From NCBI RefSeq assembly GCF_023509475.1, contig NZ_JAKSDZ010000005.1:1-64000 (forward strand): 64,000 nt of DNA, in the 5' to 3' direction. This DNA is from Aestuariirhabdus haliotis. GTDB taxonomy: Bacteria; Pseudomonadota; Gammaproteobacteria; Pseudomonadales; Aestuariirhabdaceae. Made by a program: the position numbers and the translations under genes. Position 1 is the stretch's first letter. Each line of letters starts with the position of its first letter. Positions 8,164 through 17,101 of the stretch are shown in pieces. The notes beneath the pieces were generated by a model. It saw nothing but the letters and a program-made list of their open reading frames with translations. It was not told the DNA's origin and did no database searches.

Positions 8164-9576
8164 ATGGATCACCCTGATTCTTTAGCGAGTCGACATCTTG
8201 CCTCGTTCCCCAAAAAGCATTTAATCCTTGCTAGCGCTCTGGCAACCGTCGCAGGCACAGCTCTGTTATTGTTGCCATCGACCGAGGTAAAAGCGGAACG
8301 CAACTCAATCCCCCTGGCACTGGACTTCGCAACCGATTCCACGGACAGCAATCAGAACCCTACAACCCCATCTCCAGTGAGCCTGCTGCAACCAGCCTCA
8401 CCAGCACCTGTAGTGCAACCGGCAGCACAGCAGACTAAAACGCCAGCACCTGTAGCGGCCGTAGTCGTCGAAGAAACACCACAATGGCATAGTGTTCAAA
8501 TCAAATCTGGTAGCACCCTTTCAACCATCTTTCGTAAACAGGGGCTGAGTCCGTCACTGCTGCATGCTCTGGTGACCAGCAGCAAGGAAGGCAAACTACT
8601 GAACCGGGTCAGCCCCGGCCAGCACATCGAATTTTTAAAAAATTCCGAGGGAGAGCTCACAAAGGTGCGCTACGTGCGCAACCGGCTTGAGTCGGTGCTG
8701 TTTTCCCGCACCGAAAAGAGCTTCTCGGCCGAAGAGATTATCTACACCCCCAACGCCCGTCAGGCCTTTGCCGAGGCGGAAATCAATCACTCTCTTTTCC
8801 TCGCCGCTCAAAGCGCGGGGATGAGTGAAACGGTTACTATGAAGCTGGCCAACATCTTTGGTTGGGATATTGACTTCGCTCTGGATATTCGTAAAGGCGA
8901 CAGCTTTCGCGTGATCTATGAAGAGAACTTCCTCGATGGCGAGAAAATCTCCGATGGTGACATCGTTGCTGCCCAGTTCACCAATCAGGGGCGGGTCTAC
9001 ACAGCCGTTCGTTATACCGATAGCAAAGGCCACTCTGATTACTATTCACCGGATGGTCGTAGTATGCGCAAGGCATTCCTGCGCTCCCCCGTTGATTTCG
9101 CTCGTATCAGCTCACGTTTTAATCTAAAGCGGAAACACCCGGTACTGAACAAGATTCGCGCCCACAAAGGCGTCGACTACGCAGCATCAACGGGTACTCC
9201 TATCCGCGCAGCTGGCGACGGCAAGGTGATCCACGCGGCTCGCAAAGGCGGTTTTGGCAAGGCAGTGATCATCCAACACGGCCAGCGTTACAGCACCCTG
9301 TACGCCCATATGAGCAAGTACGGCCGCGGTATCCGCTCAGGCAAACATGTCAAGCAAGGGCAGATTATCGGCTATGTCGGTTCAACCGGATTAGCCACGG
9401 GCCCACACCTGCACTATGAATTCCGCGAAAACGGCGTGCATGTGAACCCCATGACCGTTAAATTGCCGAGCGCCAAGCCGATACCCAAAAAAGAGCGCGC
9501 CTCTTTCGAGAATCGTATGCAACTCCTGATCAGCCGACTCGAACATCCAACGGCGATTCTTGCCCTGAACGATTAA
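8164..9576 (+). CDS. mepM: Murein DD-endopeptidase MepM-like, M23 family
   Basis: This zinc endopeptidase cuts peptidoglycan cross-links to allow wall growth. The 470-residue product starts with an N-terminal membrane anchor or signal segment (about residues 18-45), then an Ala/Pro-rich linker, a LysM/OapA-like domain (about residues 105-170) and a C-terminal M23 domain. The M23 zinc motifs HKGVD (HxxxD) and HLHYEF (HxH) are both present, so it should be active. The ATG at 8164 has GGAAG upstream; a TTG start at 8128 is open but less likely. The anmK start follows its stop by four bases, pairing wall cleavage with recovery of anhydro-muropeptide. Confidence 0.93.
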   Translation: MDHPDSLASRHLASFPKKHLILASALATVAGTALLLLPSTEVKAERNSIPLALDFATDSTDSNQNPTTPSPVSLLQPASPAPVVQPAAQQTKTPAPVAAVVVEETPQWHSVQIKSGSTLSTIFRKQGLSPSLLHALVTSSKEGKLLNRVSPGQHIEFLKNSEGELTKVRYVRNRLESVLFSRTEKSFSAEEIIYTPNARQAFAEAEINHSLFLAAQSAGMSETVTMKLANIFGWDIDFALDIRKGDSFRVIYEENFLDGEKISDGDIVAAQFTNQGRVYTAVRYTDSKGHSDYYSPDGRSMRKAFLRSPVDFARISSRFNLKRKHPVLNKIRAHKGVDYAASTGTPIRAAGDGKVIHAARKGGFGKAVIIQHGQRYSTLYAHMSKYGRGIRSGKHVKQGQIIGYVGSTGLATGPHLHYEFRENGVHVNPMTVKLPSAKPIPKKERASFENRMQLLISRLEHPTAILALND

Positions 9577-9580
9577 CAAT

Positions 9581-10681
9581 ATGGCAATCCGGCGCCTGAC
9601 TATTGGCCTGATGTCGGGCACGAGCCTGGATGGCGTCGATGGTGTATTGGCTGATTTCTCTTCCGACACCCCTTTAATAGGCACCAGCAGCCGCAATTTC
9701 CCCACCGATTTACGCCGCAAGCTGCTTTCCCTTTGTCTGACCGGCGATAACGAAATTGAGCGCATCGCCCAAATACAACCCCAGCTGACCCAGCTCTACG
9801 CTGATGTGGTGAAAGACCTGCTAACTGCAACAGGCAGATCTTCAGCCCAGATAGCAGCCATCGGCTGTCATGGGCAGACGGTCCGTCACTTGCCGCATCT
9901 TGGTTATAGCCTTCAACTGGGAAACCCTGCACAGCTGGCAGAGCTCTGCAAAATTGCTGTTGTGGCGGACTTTCGCAGTAGGGACCTGGCAGCCGGTGGC
10001 GAAGGAGCTCCTCTGGTTCCAGCCTTTCATAGCCACCAATTCTCCAGCCCAGATCAGGATCGCATCGTTATCAATATCGGAGGCATGGCCAACATCAGCT
10101 GCCTGCCTATCAAGGGAGACGTCACCGGATTTGATACGGGACCAGGCAACGCCCTGATGGATGCCTGGTGCGAACGCCATCAGGGAAAACCTTACGATGA
10201 GAACGGTTCATGGGCAGCCAGCGGCTCGGTCAACACTGAACTGCTGAAGTCATTATTAGCTGATGACTACTTTCAACGCCCCCCTCCAAAAAGCACCGGG
10301 CGAGAACACTTCAACTTGCCCTGGCTGGAACCGCATCTGGCACGGCATGCAGGCATGGCTGACGAAGATGTACAGGCAACGTTGCTTGAACTGACAGCAC
10401 AGAGCCTTAGGGATGCTATAGATCGCTGGGGGCCGGCGGGGGCCGACTGTTATATCTGTGGCGGTGGAGCTTATAACACTCAGTTAATTAGGCGCTTGCA
10501 AGCGCTGATGCCAACAAGGAGCGTGACAACGACCAATGCCCTTGGCATAGATCCGCAATGGGTCGAAGCTATCACCTTTGCGTGGTTAACCCGGCAATAT
10601 CTGGAAGGTTTACCGGGCAATCTACCGCAAGTCACACGCGCCAGAGGCCCCCGAATTCTCGGTGCTTTCTATCCGGCCTAA
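9581..10681 (+). CDS. anmK: Anhydro-N-acetylmuramic acid kinase
   Basis: AnmK phosphorylates and opens 1,6-anhydroMurNAc to MurNAc-6-phosphate in peptidoglycan recycling. The 366-residue protein has the family N-terminal motif GLMSGTSLDGVDGV, the GCHGQTVRH segment, INIGGMANIS and the FDTGPGNALMD loop, all part of the hexokinase-like ATP/sugar site. Length is normal. It starts four bases after the mepM stop and has no strong ribosome binding site of its own, so it is probably translated by coupling with mepM. It converges with erpA. Confidence 0.97.
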   Translation: MAIRRLTIGLMSGTSLDGVDGVLADFSSDTPLIGTSSRNFPTDLRRKLLSLCLTGDNEIERIAQIQPQLTQLYADVVKDLLTATGRSSAQIAAIGCHGQTVRHLPHLGYSLQLGNPAQLAELCKIAVVADFRSRDLAAGGEGAPLVPAFHSHQFSSPDQDRIVINIGGMANISCLPIKGDVTGFDTGPGNALMDAWCERHQGKPYDENGSWAASGSVNTELLKSLLADDYFQRPPPKSTGREHFNLPWLEPHLARHAGMADEDVQATLLELTAQSLRDAIDRWGPAGADCYICGGGAYNTQLIRRLQALMPTRSVTTTNALGIDPQWVEAITFAWLTRQYLEGLPGNLPQVTRARGPRILGAFYPA

Positions 10682-10729
10682 TCAAGGAAGGGTAGAAAGC
10701 ACACCAGGAGAACAGAATGATCAGTGCTA

Positions 10730-11080
10730 TTAGATAGAAAAAGAAGATCCACAGCCGCAGGTTGTGGATGCGTTAGGATTATTGACGACAAAACGAGACC
10801 CTTCCAGGCCTTCCATATAATCGACCGTCGCACCCACCACATATTGATAGCTAAGGGCGTCGACAAGCAGGGTGACACCACCACTCTCTATCGCGGTATC
10901 ATCTTCGGCAACTTCATCATCAAAAGAAAATCCATACTGGAAGCCAGAACAGCCGCCGCCCGTCACAAAGACACGTAGCTTGAGATCCTGATTCCCCTCT
11001 TCCTCAATCAAATCTGTTGCCTTCTCTACCGCTTTAGGGGTCAGGTTGAGAAGGGAAGGAATAAACGTCTGTGCTGTCAT
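10730..11080 (-). CDS. erpA: Iron-sulphur cluster insertion protein ErpA
   Basis: ErpA is an A-type carrier that passes Fe-S clusters to apo-proteins such as IspG. The 116-residue protein has the three conserved cysteines C44 ([11 protein letters not shown]), C108 and C110 (CGCGSSFSI). It is last in the argC-DUF6776-bactofilin-erpA gene order, but the upstream gap holds its own promoter with an IscR-like box, so it is probably also expressed alone under Fe-S control. A second A-type protein, IscA, is encoded in the isc operon of this window. Confidence 0.95.
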   Translation of the reverse strand: MTAQTFIPSLLNLTPKAVEKATDLIEEEGNQDLKLRVFVTGGGCSGFQYGFSFDDEVAEDDTAIESGGVTLLVDALSYQYVVGATVDYMEGLEGSRFVVNNPNASTTCGCGSSFSI

Positions 11081-11113
11081 CTATAAATCACCGGCTTACA
11101 CTGCTTGCGAGTC

Positions 11114-11147
11114 ATTATCCAATTAACCTAGAACTTTAGTCAACTAT
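11114..11147 (-). promoter_or_regulatory. erpA promoter with overlapping IscR type-1-like box
   Basis: On the minus strand, TTGACT (11138-11143), an 18-base spacer and GATAAT (11114-11119) form a good sigma70 promoter about 35 bases before the erpA ATG. The -35 lies inside a 25-base stretch (11123-11147) that matches about 18 positions of the E. coli IscR type-1 consensus, including the half ATAGTTGACT. It shares TTGACTA-N5-CTAGG with the box in front of iscR in this window. Regulation by IscR is an inference. Confidence 0.6.
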
Positions 11148-11186
11148 TACAGCCCGGGTCCACCGACTATCGGGCTGAACAATCAA

Positions 11187-11636
11187 CTACACCAGAGGGT
11201 CGACCTCGGCCGCTTCGAGTGCATCTTCTTCCACCTTGTTGCGGCTCTCCTTGCCCTCACCAGGGTGGGGCTCTGGAGAATACTCGAGACTTCCGTTTAC
11301 CTGGGCACCCATGACCATTTCGATCAACTTGTAATAGACATTGCCATTAACTTCAGCTTGAGCGGCTAGCTCCAGATGCTCAGTGGAGTGCACATCACCA
11401 CTCACCTTACCGTTAATGATGATATGAGGAGATCGAATCTCCCCCTCCACAAAACCGTTATCGGCGACTCTTACAAGCCCTTCCGTAGCAGTAACATTTC
11501 CGATCACCTGCCCCTCAATCTGCAACGCTCCTTCAAACTGCAAATCGCCGTTCACTGTGGTGCCATTGGCGATCAATGTGGTGCGATCCCCGTATTTTTC
11601 GATATTAATCGCTTTGGGTTTAACTTTCCGGCGCAT
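11187..11636 (-). CDS. Bactofilin-family polymer-forming cytoskeletal protein
   Basis: The 149-residue protein has the bactofilin (CcmA/DUF583) core, a right-handed beta-helix of short repeats such as GDLQFEGALQIEGQVIGNV followed by GLVRV, GEIRSPHIIINGKVSGDV and LELAAQAEVNGNV. Bactofilins form filaments at the inner membrane and guide wall enzymes, stalks or cell shape. The start lies 17 bases inside the end of the DUF6776-type gene, so the two are co-translated. The acidic C-terminal tail is variable in the family. The gene order argC-DUF6776-bactofilin-erpA matches Pseudomonas. Confidence 0.9.
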   Translation of the reverse strand: MRRKVKPKAINIEKYGDRTTLIANGTTVNGDLQFEGALQIEGQVIGNVTATEGLVRVADNGFVEGEIRSPHIIINGKVSGDVHSTEHLELAAQAEVNGNVYYKLIEMVMGAQVNGSLEYSPEPHPGEGKESRNKVEEDALEAAEVDPLV

Positions 11637-12399
11637 CTGTTACTGCCTCCTCAAACTGCCATGGAATTTTTTGCTCAACCCGCTTGGGCTTTGGCCCTCT
11701 GGATTGAGCAACCACCAACACATAATCAGGTTCAAAACCTTGCGGTATCACCAGCTCTGCAAAACGCTCATCGGGCCCGGGAATGTTCTGAAAATAGCGA
11801 AAGCCCAGCTTAATATTCTGTACTGAGACCTGCTCTGACACATCCTTCAGGGACAAGGATTTCTCAATTCCATCCTGGCGCCCAACCAAAGACACCGTGG
11901 CCAACCCCGACAACAGTCGATTGTTATCGGAGACCTGGGTCAGCATCAACTTAAGCCGAAATCGATCAATCTGCTCGGTTTTTTGCAGATCGTATTTCTG
12001 TATCCTGAGCCCCTTATCTTCTGATTTGGGAGCCATAATATTCTTGTAAAAAGAGAGGTCCTGCTGCAGCTGAAACTTCTCCTCTTCTAACTGCTTGATG
12101 GTCAGGCGCACGTTGTCGGTAGACTGCCGGTCGACATCGGCACCGACTCTGAGCGTGGTCACTTCTTGTGTCAAGCCCTCTATTTCTGCTCGTTTTTGAG
12201 CTAACTCAACTCTGAGCAAATCACGCTCAACCAGAGCCGTTTGCTGGGACTGCATGCCCAGATATTCTCCCAACAAAAAGCTGCCAACCGAGAACGCGCC
12301 AAACAATAGCCAGTAAAAAAACTTTTTCAGCAACCGTTTGCCTGGCTGATCAGGTACGACTATCAGGTGTTCTTGCTTGGTTCCTGTAACACGGATCAT
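11620..12399 (-). CDS. DUF6776-type membrane protein with coiled coil
   Basis: The 259-residue product has one N-terminal membrane helix (about residues 27-49), then a long heptad-rich coiled coil (about 55-125), then a soluble C-terminal domain with alternating beta strands. The layout suggests a bitopic inner membrane protein with a periplasmic rod. AGAGG lies a few bases before the ATG. It follows argC by 16 bases and overlaps the bactofilin start. Its conserved place beside a bactofilin suggests it could be a membrane partner of that filament; no biochemical role is known to me. Confidence 0.75.
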   Translation of the reverse strand: MIRVTGTKQEHLIVVPDQPGKRLLKKFFYWLLFGAFSVGSFLLGEYLGMQSQQTALVERDLLRVELAQKRAEIEGLTQEVTTLRVGADVDRQSTDNVRLTIKQLEEEKFQLQQDLSFYKNIMAPKSEDKGLRIQKYDLQKTEQIDRFRLKLMLTQVSDNNRLLSGLATVSLVGRQDGIEKSLSLKDVSEQVSVQNIKLGFRYFQNIPGPDERFAELVIPQGFEPDYVLVVAQSRGPKPKRVEQKIPWQFEEAVTDAPES

Positions 12400-12415
12400 T
12401 CGCTATCCTCTCCCC

Positions 12416-13462
12416 CTAAGGCATCAGGGCAACCAGATCAAGGCCGGCCTTTTCTTCAAAACCAAACATGATATTCATATTCTGTACCGCCTGCCCGGCC
12501 GCCCCCTTGACCAGGTTATCAATCACGGAAAGCACCACCACCCGTTTCTTTCCTTGCGGACGATAGAGTGCGATTCGACAATAATTCGAGCCCCGAACAC
12601 TACGAGTCTCCGGCAATGATCCTGAAGGCAAAACATCCACAAATGATTCGTTACGATAGCGTTGTTCAAATAAAGCCTGTAAATCCTCACCCTCAACAGA
12701 CAATTCAGCGTAGAGCGTGGCGTGAATACCTCTAATCATAGGCGTTAAATGAGGGACAAAGGTTAATTCCGGGGACTGATTGTGACCCGCTAGCATGGAG
12801 ATTGCCGTTAAACCCTGCTCAATTTCCGGAAGATGCCGGTGGCCGGAGACGCCGTAAGCCTTCAAACTCTCACTCGTCTCACAGAGCAGGGCATCAACCT
12901 TGGCCTGACGCCCTGCCCCGCTGACCCCTGACTTGGTATCAGCAATCAAACTGGCAGGATCAACAATACCGGCTTCCAGCAAAGGCAAGAAGCCCAGTTG
13001 AACCGCCGTCGGATAACAGCCCGGGTTAGCAACCAGCCGTGCACTAGCAATCCTTTCACGATTAAGCTCTGGCAAGCCATAAACAGCCTCATCAAGCAGT
13101 TCAGTGCACGCATGCTCCATACCGTACCACTGCATCCACTGGGCAGGGCTTTTGAGACGAAAATCAGCCGCCAGATCAATCACCTTGACCCCTGCCGCCA
13201 ACAATTGGGGGACCTGCTGCATAGCGATACCGTTAGGGGTGGCAAAAAAGACCAGATCACATCGACTGAGTACCTCAATCGTGGGCTCAACAAAGCACAG
13301 TTCGGTATACCCTCGAAGGTTGGGGTACATGGCCGCAACCGGTGACCCTTGTTCTGCCCGAGAAGTCACTGCCTCCAGAGATACCTGGGGATGGGTCACC
13401 AACAGGCGCAGTAATTCCACGCCGGTATACCCAGTCCCCCCTACAACACCCACCTTGATCAT
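12416..13462 (-). CDS. argC: N-acetyl-gamma-glutamyl-phosphate reductase
   Basis: ArgC reduces N-acetylglutamyl-5-phosphate to the semialdehyde with NADPH, the third step of arginine synthesis. The 348-residue protein has the N-terminal nucleotide motif [14 protein letters not shown], and the catalytic cysteine C149 in ANPGCYPTA. The ATG at 13462 gives the family-typical MIKVGVVGG start; a GTG two codons upstream shares the same GGGG ribosome binding site. It leads the argC-DUF6776-bactofilin-erpA set and is divergent from the ClC gene. Confidence 0.97.
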   Translation of the reverse strand: MIKVGVVGGTGYTGVELLRLLVTHPQVSLEAVTSRAEQGSPVAAMYPNLRGYTELCFVEPTIEVLSRCDLVFFATPNGIAMQQVPQLLAAGVKVIDLAADFRLKSPAQWMQWYGMEHACTELLDEAVYGLPELNRERIASARLVANPGCYPTAVQLGFLPLLEAGIVDPASLIADTKSGVSGAGRQAKVDALLCETSESLKAYGVSGHRHLPEIEQGLTAISMLAGHNQSPELTFVPHLTPMIRGIHATLYAELSVEGEDLQALFEQRYRNESFVDVLPSGSLPETRSVRGSNYCRIALYRPQGKKRVVVLSVIDNLVKGAAGQAVQNMNIMFGFEEKAGLDLVALMP

Positions 13463-13506
13463 TAACACCCCATCCGATCGAATAAAACCATTACATCAAC
13501 ACAAAG

Positions 13507-13534
13507 ATCATAATGATTTAAGTTTTACTAACAA
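13507..13534 (-). promoter_or_regulatory. argC operon promoter
   Basis: On the minus strand TTGTTA (13529-13534), a 16-base spacer and TATGAT (13507-13512) form a plausible sigma70 promoter about 45 bases before the argC start. No arginine-repressor box was recognised next to it. Confidence 0.5.
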
Positions 13535-13586
13535 ACCCGCATAATAACACGCTCCAGTGCAATAGTTGCATCGTTTAAGAGCCCGC

Positions 13587-15323
13587 ATGCGCCGCCCCTC
13601 CCCTCCCCAGATAATGAATCGCTTCCGCTTGAGACTGGCTAATGCGGATGCTGTCCCTCAGCTGGCGCTGCTGGGCATACTGAGCGGCATTATCACCGGC
13701 GCCATTATCATCTTATTCCGGCAGCTCCTGACCCTGCTACTTGAGAATAGTCTTCCGGGGGCCTCAGAAGAGAACTTCGAAGGTCTCGCTATTCATTGGC
13801 GCTTTCTATTACCAGTCGGGGGCGCGTTATTGCTTGTGATCCTATTTGCTTTCATCGATCCCAAACACCGGAAAGTCGGTGTCAGCCATGTGATTGAACG
13901 CATGGGCCTGCACCAGGGACATTTACCCCTCAAGAACATGCTAGCCCAGTTTTTTGGTGCCATCATCGCCCTGGCCAGTGGTCACTCTTCCGGCCGTGAA
14001 GGGCCTGCCGTGCATTTGGGAGGCGCCGGCAGCAGCTTATTGGGCCACTGGTTGCGATTACCCAACAACAGCGTTCGCACGCTGGTCGGATGTGGCAGTG
14101 CCGCGGCTATTTCGGCGGCATTTAATACTCCAATCGCCGGTGTCATCTTTGCCATGGAAGTGATCATGATGGAATACACCATCAGTGGCTTTATTCCGGT
14201 GATTATGGCCTCTGTGATCGCCGCCTTTATGACCGCCCTGGTTTATGGTTCGGATCACGCCTTTGTCGTGCCCGCCCTCGAGCTGAGATCAATTGTAGAG
14301 TTCCCCTTGATCATTACCTGCGGTTTTACCGTTGGCTGCTTGGCGGCCGCCTTTATCTGGCTTAGCAAGAATATTCACCGACACGCTCCAGAGCCTTACT
14401 GGCTGCGTCTTCCCTTGGCCGGGGTACTCACGGGTGCCGTAGCGATGTTCTTTCCCCAGGTGATGGGCATAGGCTACGACACCATCAGCGATATTCTTTT
14501 TAATACTGCGAGCCTGGAGTTCCTGTTGTGGCTGGTTGCGGCCAAGCTGTTGGTATCCGCCGCGGCCTGTGGTCTTGGGGTGCCTGCAGGCATTATCGGC
14601 CCCTCACTGTTTTTAGGGGCCTGTCTCGGCGGAGCCATCGGTTTGGTGTCACAAATATTATTCGCCGAGACCAGCTCCAGCAGCGGTTTCTACGCCATGC
14701 TAGGAATGGGAGCAATGATGGCGGCCGTATTGCAGGCCCCCCTGGCGGCACTCATGGCTGTGATGGAACTGACCCATAACCCAAATATCATTTTGCCCGC
14801 CATGCTCGCTGTGGTCATTGCCTCCCTGACCAGCCGGAACCTGTTCAAGCAATCCTCTATCTTTGCTGAACTACTGGGCCGAAATGTATCCGACCCACAA
14901 GCCGTGCTAGAACAAGGCCTGCAGCGCGAAGGTGTGACGCGAATCATGGATACCGGACTGTGCCACCTTCCTCGCCAGTGCGAAACAAGCCTGATCAGGC
15001 AACGCTTGAAGCCTTCTGTCCGCTGGGTTGTGATTGTCGATGAGGGCCGGCCTCACTGGATTCTACCTGCCGATGAACTCCAGGCTCAATTGCACGAATC
15101 CAGTAACAGTGAAAAGGATGAAAGCACACTGGATCTACTGGCGATTCCGGCTCAACGTAAAGATATTGCACCGGTCTCTGCCCGCATCACCGTGCAAGAA
15201 GCCGTGGAGCAACTCAACAAACAAGGCACAGAGGCCGTTTACATTGAAGGGCCCCGCCCCGAGCATGCAATCGGTATTGTGACCCTCGATTATATCCAGC
15301 AACATTACCGCATCTATCAATAA
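13587..15323 (+). CDS. ClC-family chloride channel/transporter with C-terminal CBS-like region
   Basis: The 578-residue membrane protein has the ClC signatures GHSSGREGPAVHLGG (the GREGP loop with the gating glutamate), ISAAFNTPIAGVIFAMEV and the later VPAGIIGPSLFLGA. Residues 1-450 are the membrane part; the last 120 residues look like a pair of short CBS-type domains, which often sense nucleotides. Retention of the gating glutamate fits either a proton/chloride exchanger or a gated channel. The ATG at 13587 has AAGAG upstream; a TTG at 13566 is open but unlikely. hemJ follows by 25 bases. Confidence 0.93.
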   Translation: MRRPSPPQIMNRFRLRLANADAVPQLALLGILSGIITGAIIILFRQLLTLLLENSLPGASEENFEGLAIHWRFLLPVGGALLLVILFAFIDPKHRKVGVSHVIERMGLHQGHLPLKNMLAQFFGAIIALASGHSSGREGPAVHLGGAGSSLLGHWLRLPNNSVRTLVGCGSAAAISAAFNTPIAGVIFAMEVIMMEYTISGFIPVIMASVIAAFMTALVYGSDHAFVVPALELRSIVEFPLIITCGFTVGCLAAAFIWLSKNIHRHAPEPYWLRLPLAGVLTGAVAMFFPQVMGIGYDTISDILFNTASLEFLLWLVAAKLLVSAAACGLGVPAGIIGPSLFLGACLGGAIGLVSQILFAETSSSSGFYAMLGMGAMMAAVLQAPLAALMAVMELTHNPNIILPAMLAVVIASLTSRNLFKQSSIFAELLGRNVSDPQAVLEQGLQREGVTRIMDTGLCHLPRQCETSLIRQRLKPSVRWVVIVDEGRPHWILPADELQAQLHESSNSEKDESTLDLLAIPAQRKDIAPVSARITVQEAVEQLNKQGTEAVYIEGPRPEHAIGIVTLDYIQQHYRIYQ

Positions 15324-15348
15324 AGCCCCTCTTCGATAAGGACTCAGT

Positions 15349-15771
15349 ATGCTTTGGGTAAAAGCCTTTCATATCATTGCCGTTATCTGCTGGTTCGCAG
15401 CCCTGTTTTATTTACCCCGGCTGTTCGTATACCACGCCATGAGTGAAGACGAGACCAGCCGGGAGCGTTTCAAGATTATGGAGCGCAAACTGTACCGGGG
15501 CATTTCAACGCCCTCGATGCTGGCCACAATAGTGCTCGGGTTTTGGCTCGTGAGTTATAACATTGATTACTACGAGGCTTCGGCCTGGTTCCACGCCAAA
15601 CTGACCCTGGTAGCCCTTCTGGTGATTTATCACTTTATCAGTGGCCGCATGATCAGAAGCTTCGCTGCCGATGCCAATACTCGCAGCCACGTTTTCTATC
15701 GTTGGTTTAACGAAGTGCCGGTATTGATGCTGATCGCGATTGTTATTCTTGTAGTGGTGCGCCCCTTCTAG
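15349..15771 (+). CDS. hemJ: Protoporphyrinogen IX oxidase HemJ
   Basis: HemJ oxidises protoporphyrinogen IX to protoporphyrin IX in haem synthesis, in the inner membrane. The 140-residue protein has four hydrophobic helices and the conserved N-terminal WVKAFHIIAVICWFAALFYL segment with the essential histidine at residue 8, plus PRLFVYHA. Length matches the family (UPF0093). AAGGA lies six bases before the ATG. It is close to the ClC gene and probably co-transcribed; hemJ near argC also occurs in Pseudomonas. Confidence 0.93.
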   Translation: MLWVKAFHIIAVICWFAALFYLPRLFVYHAMSEDETSRERFKIMERKLYRGISTPSMLATIVLGFWLVSYNIDYYEASAWFHAKLTLVALLVIYHFISGRMIRSFAADANTRSHVFYRWFNEVPVLMLIAIVILVVVRPF

Positions 15772-15796
15772 CGCTTGCGATTTTTATCAAGAGGAT

Positions 15797-15821
15797 AAAA
15801 AAAAGGGAACCCAGGGTTCCC
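15797..15821 (-). terminator. Intrinsic terminator of the Liv-type/CoA ligase operon
   Basis: On the minus strand the palindromic stem GGGAACCC/GGGTTCCC (15805-15821) is followed by eight T residues (15797-15804). It lies 46 bases after the stop of the last gene of the minus-strand operon. On the plus strand it follows hemJ but has no T run there, so it serves mainly the minus strand. Confidence 0.85.
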
Positions 15822-15866
15822 TGAATACCTCACATCGGTAGGATAGAAACGCGAGGGCACCTCTGA

Positions 15867-17093
15867 TTAATCGACGGGTCGACAATCTTCGATGACGATT
15901 CCGTCATTGGGTAACGTCCCCGGAGCCACTGAAACCACATCACCGGACAGTTTGCACAGATCGCGAATTGACTGCACAACCGTTTCTTCATCCAGTCCCT
16001 CGGTTTCACAGTTAAGGGTCATCACATCATTATCGTTCGCAGAGTCGACCCGCAGGCGGGCACGAATAATTTCCGGATGTCGCTCAACCACCGCGTTGAT
16101 TTGCTCGGGGCTGACAAACATACCTTTCACCTTGGTGGTTTGATCGGCACGCCCCATCCAGCCACGAATGCGCATATTGGTTCTACCACAAGAGCTGCTA
16201 CCCGGAAGTACCACCGACAGATCCCCAGTGGCAAAACGGATCAACGGATAGTCACGATTAAAACTGGTAACAACCACCTCACCCACTTCCCCATCGGGAA
16301 CTGGCTCACCCGTGCCAGGACGAACAATCTCCAGCAAAATTTCCTCGGCCACAATCAATCCGTTACGGGCAGAGGACTGATAGGCGATAAGCCCAAGATC
16401 CGCTGAGGCATAGGCATCGTAGTAAGAGATGCCTCGCTCATCAAAATAGTCTTTCAGGGACTGGGTCAATGCCGCGCCGGCAAACAGGGCTTTGCGTAAA
16501 CTGCTGATATCCACCGCCAACTCATCAGCCCGGTCCATAATAATTTTCAGGAAGGCTGCAGTACCACAGTAACCTGTGACTCTCAGATCATGCATCACCT
16601 GAACCTGCGCCTCGGTTTGCCCCCCACCAGCAGGAATAACCGTACAACCACAGGCCCGAGCGCCGGAGTCAAGAATAGCCCCCCCGGGAGTCAGGTGATA
16701 AGACAGGCAATTCTGCACTCGGTCACCCGGACGAAAGCCTGCCGCATAGAAAGCCCTGCCTACTTTCCACCAATCATTACGCTGACCCTCTGGATCGTAT
16801 ATAGGGCCCGGTGATTGGTAAATTCGATTCAGCTTTGCCGTTCCGGTAGCTACCATACCGGCAAAGGGCGGATGCTTCTTTTGCAGCTCCACAAGCTGAG
16901 ACTTTCTCAATACTGGCAAGCTCGCCAGCGCTTCTCGACTGTTTATGTCATGAGGATTAATACCTGCAAATTGTTGCGAGTACCAAACGGTATTCTCCTG
17001 TGCCCAGCGCAGGTGTTCTGGCAGGCGTTTGAGCAAAGTCTGCTCCCTGAGCTCGGTATCCTGGGTCTCGAGCTCATCAAAAAAATCGGTCAT
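15867..17093 (-). CDS. Phenylacetate-CoA ligase-like (PaaK-type) adenylate-forming enzyme
   Basis: The 408-residue protein resembles PaaK-type ligases, which make acyl-CoA from aromatic acids with ATP. Visible motifs are the IYQSPGPIYDP segment, GFRPGDRVQNCLSYHLTPGG, the adenine loop region YDAYASADLG near residue 233, and the RFATGDLSVV hinge-side motif near residue 291. The last gene of the Liv-type operon, it starts eight bases after the livF-type stop and is followed by a terminator. No paa ring-opening genes are nearby, so phenylacetate itself is not supported as substrate. Confidence 0.82.
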   Translation of the reverse strand: MTDFFDELETQDTELREQTLLKRLPEHLRWAQENTVWYSQQFAGINPHDINSREALASLPVLRKSQLVELQKKHPPFAGMVATGTAKLNRIYQSPGPIYDPEGQRNDWWKVGRAFYAAGFRPGDRVQNCLSYHLTPGGAILDSGARACGCTVIPAGGGQTEAQVQVMHDLRVTGYCGTAAFLKIIMDRADELAVDISSLRKALFAGAALTQSLKDYFDERGISYYDAYASADLGLIAYQSSARNGLIVAEEILLEIVRPGTGEPVPDGEVGEVVVTSFNRDYPLIRFATGDLSVVLPGSSSCGRTNMRIRGWMGRADQTTKVKGMFVSPEQINAVVERHPEIIRARLRVDSANDNDVMTLNCETEGLDEETVVQSIRDLCKLSGDVVSVAPGTLPNDGIVIEDCRPVD

Positions 17094-17101
17094 AGAACCC
17101 C

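Noticed and set aside
15867-17093. True phenylacetate-CoA ligase of a paa pathway
   Set aside because: The fold fits, but no paaABCDE, paaZ or paaG-type genes are in the window, so the substrate is left open.
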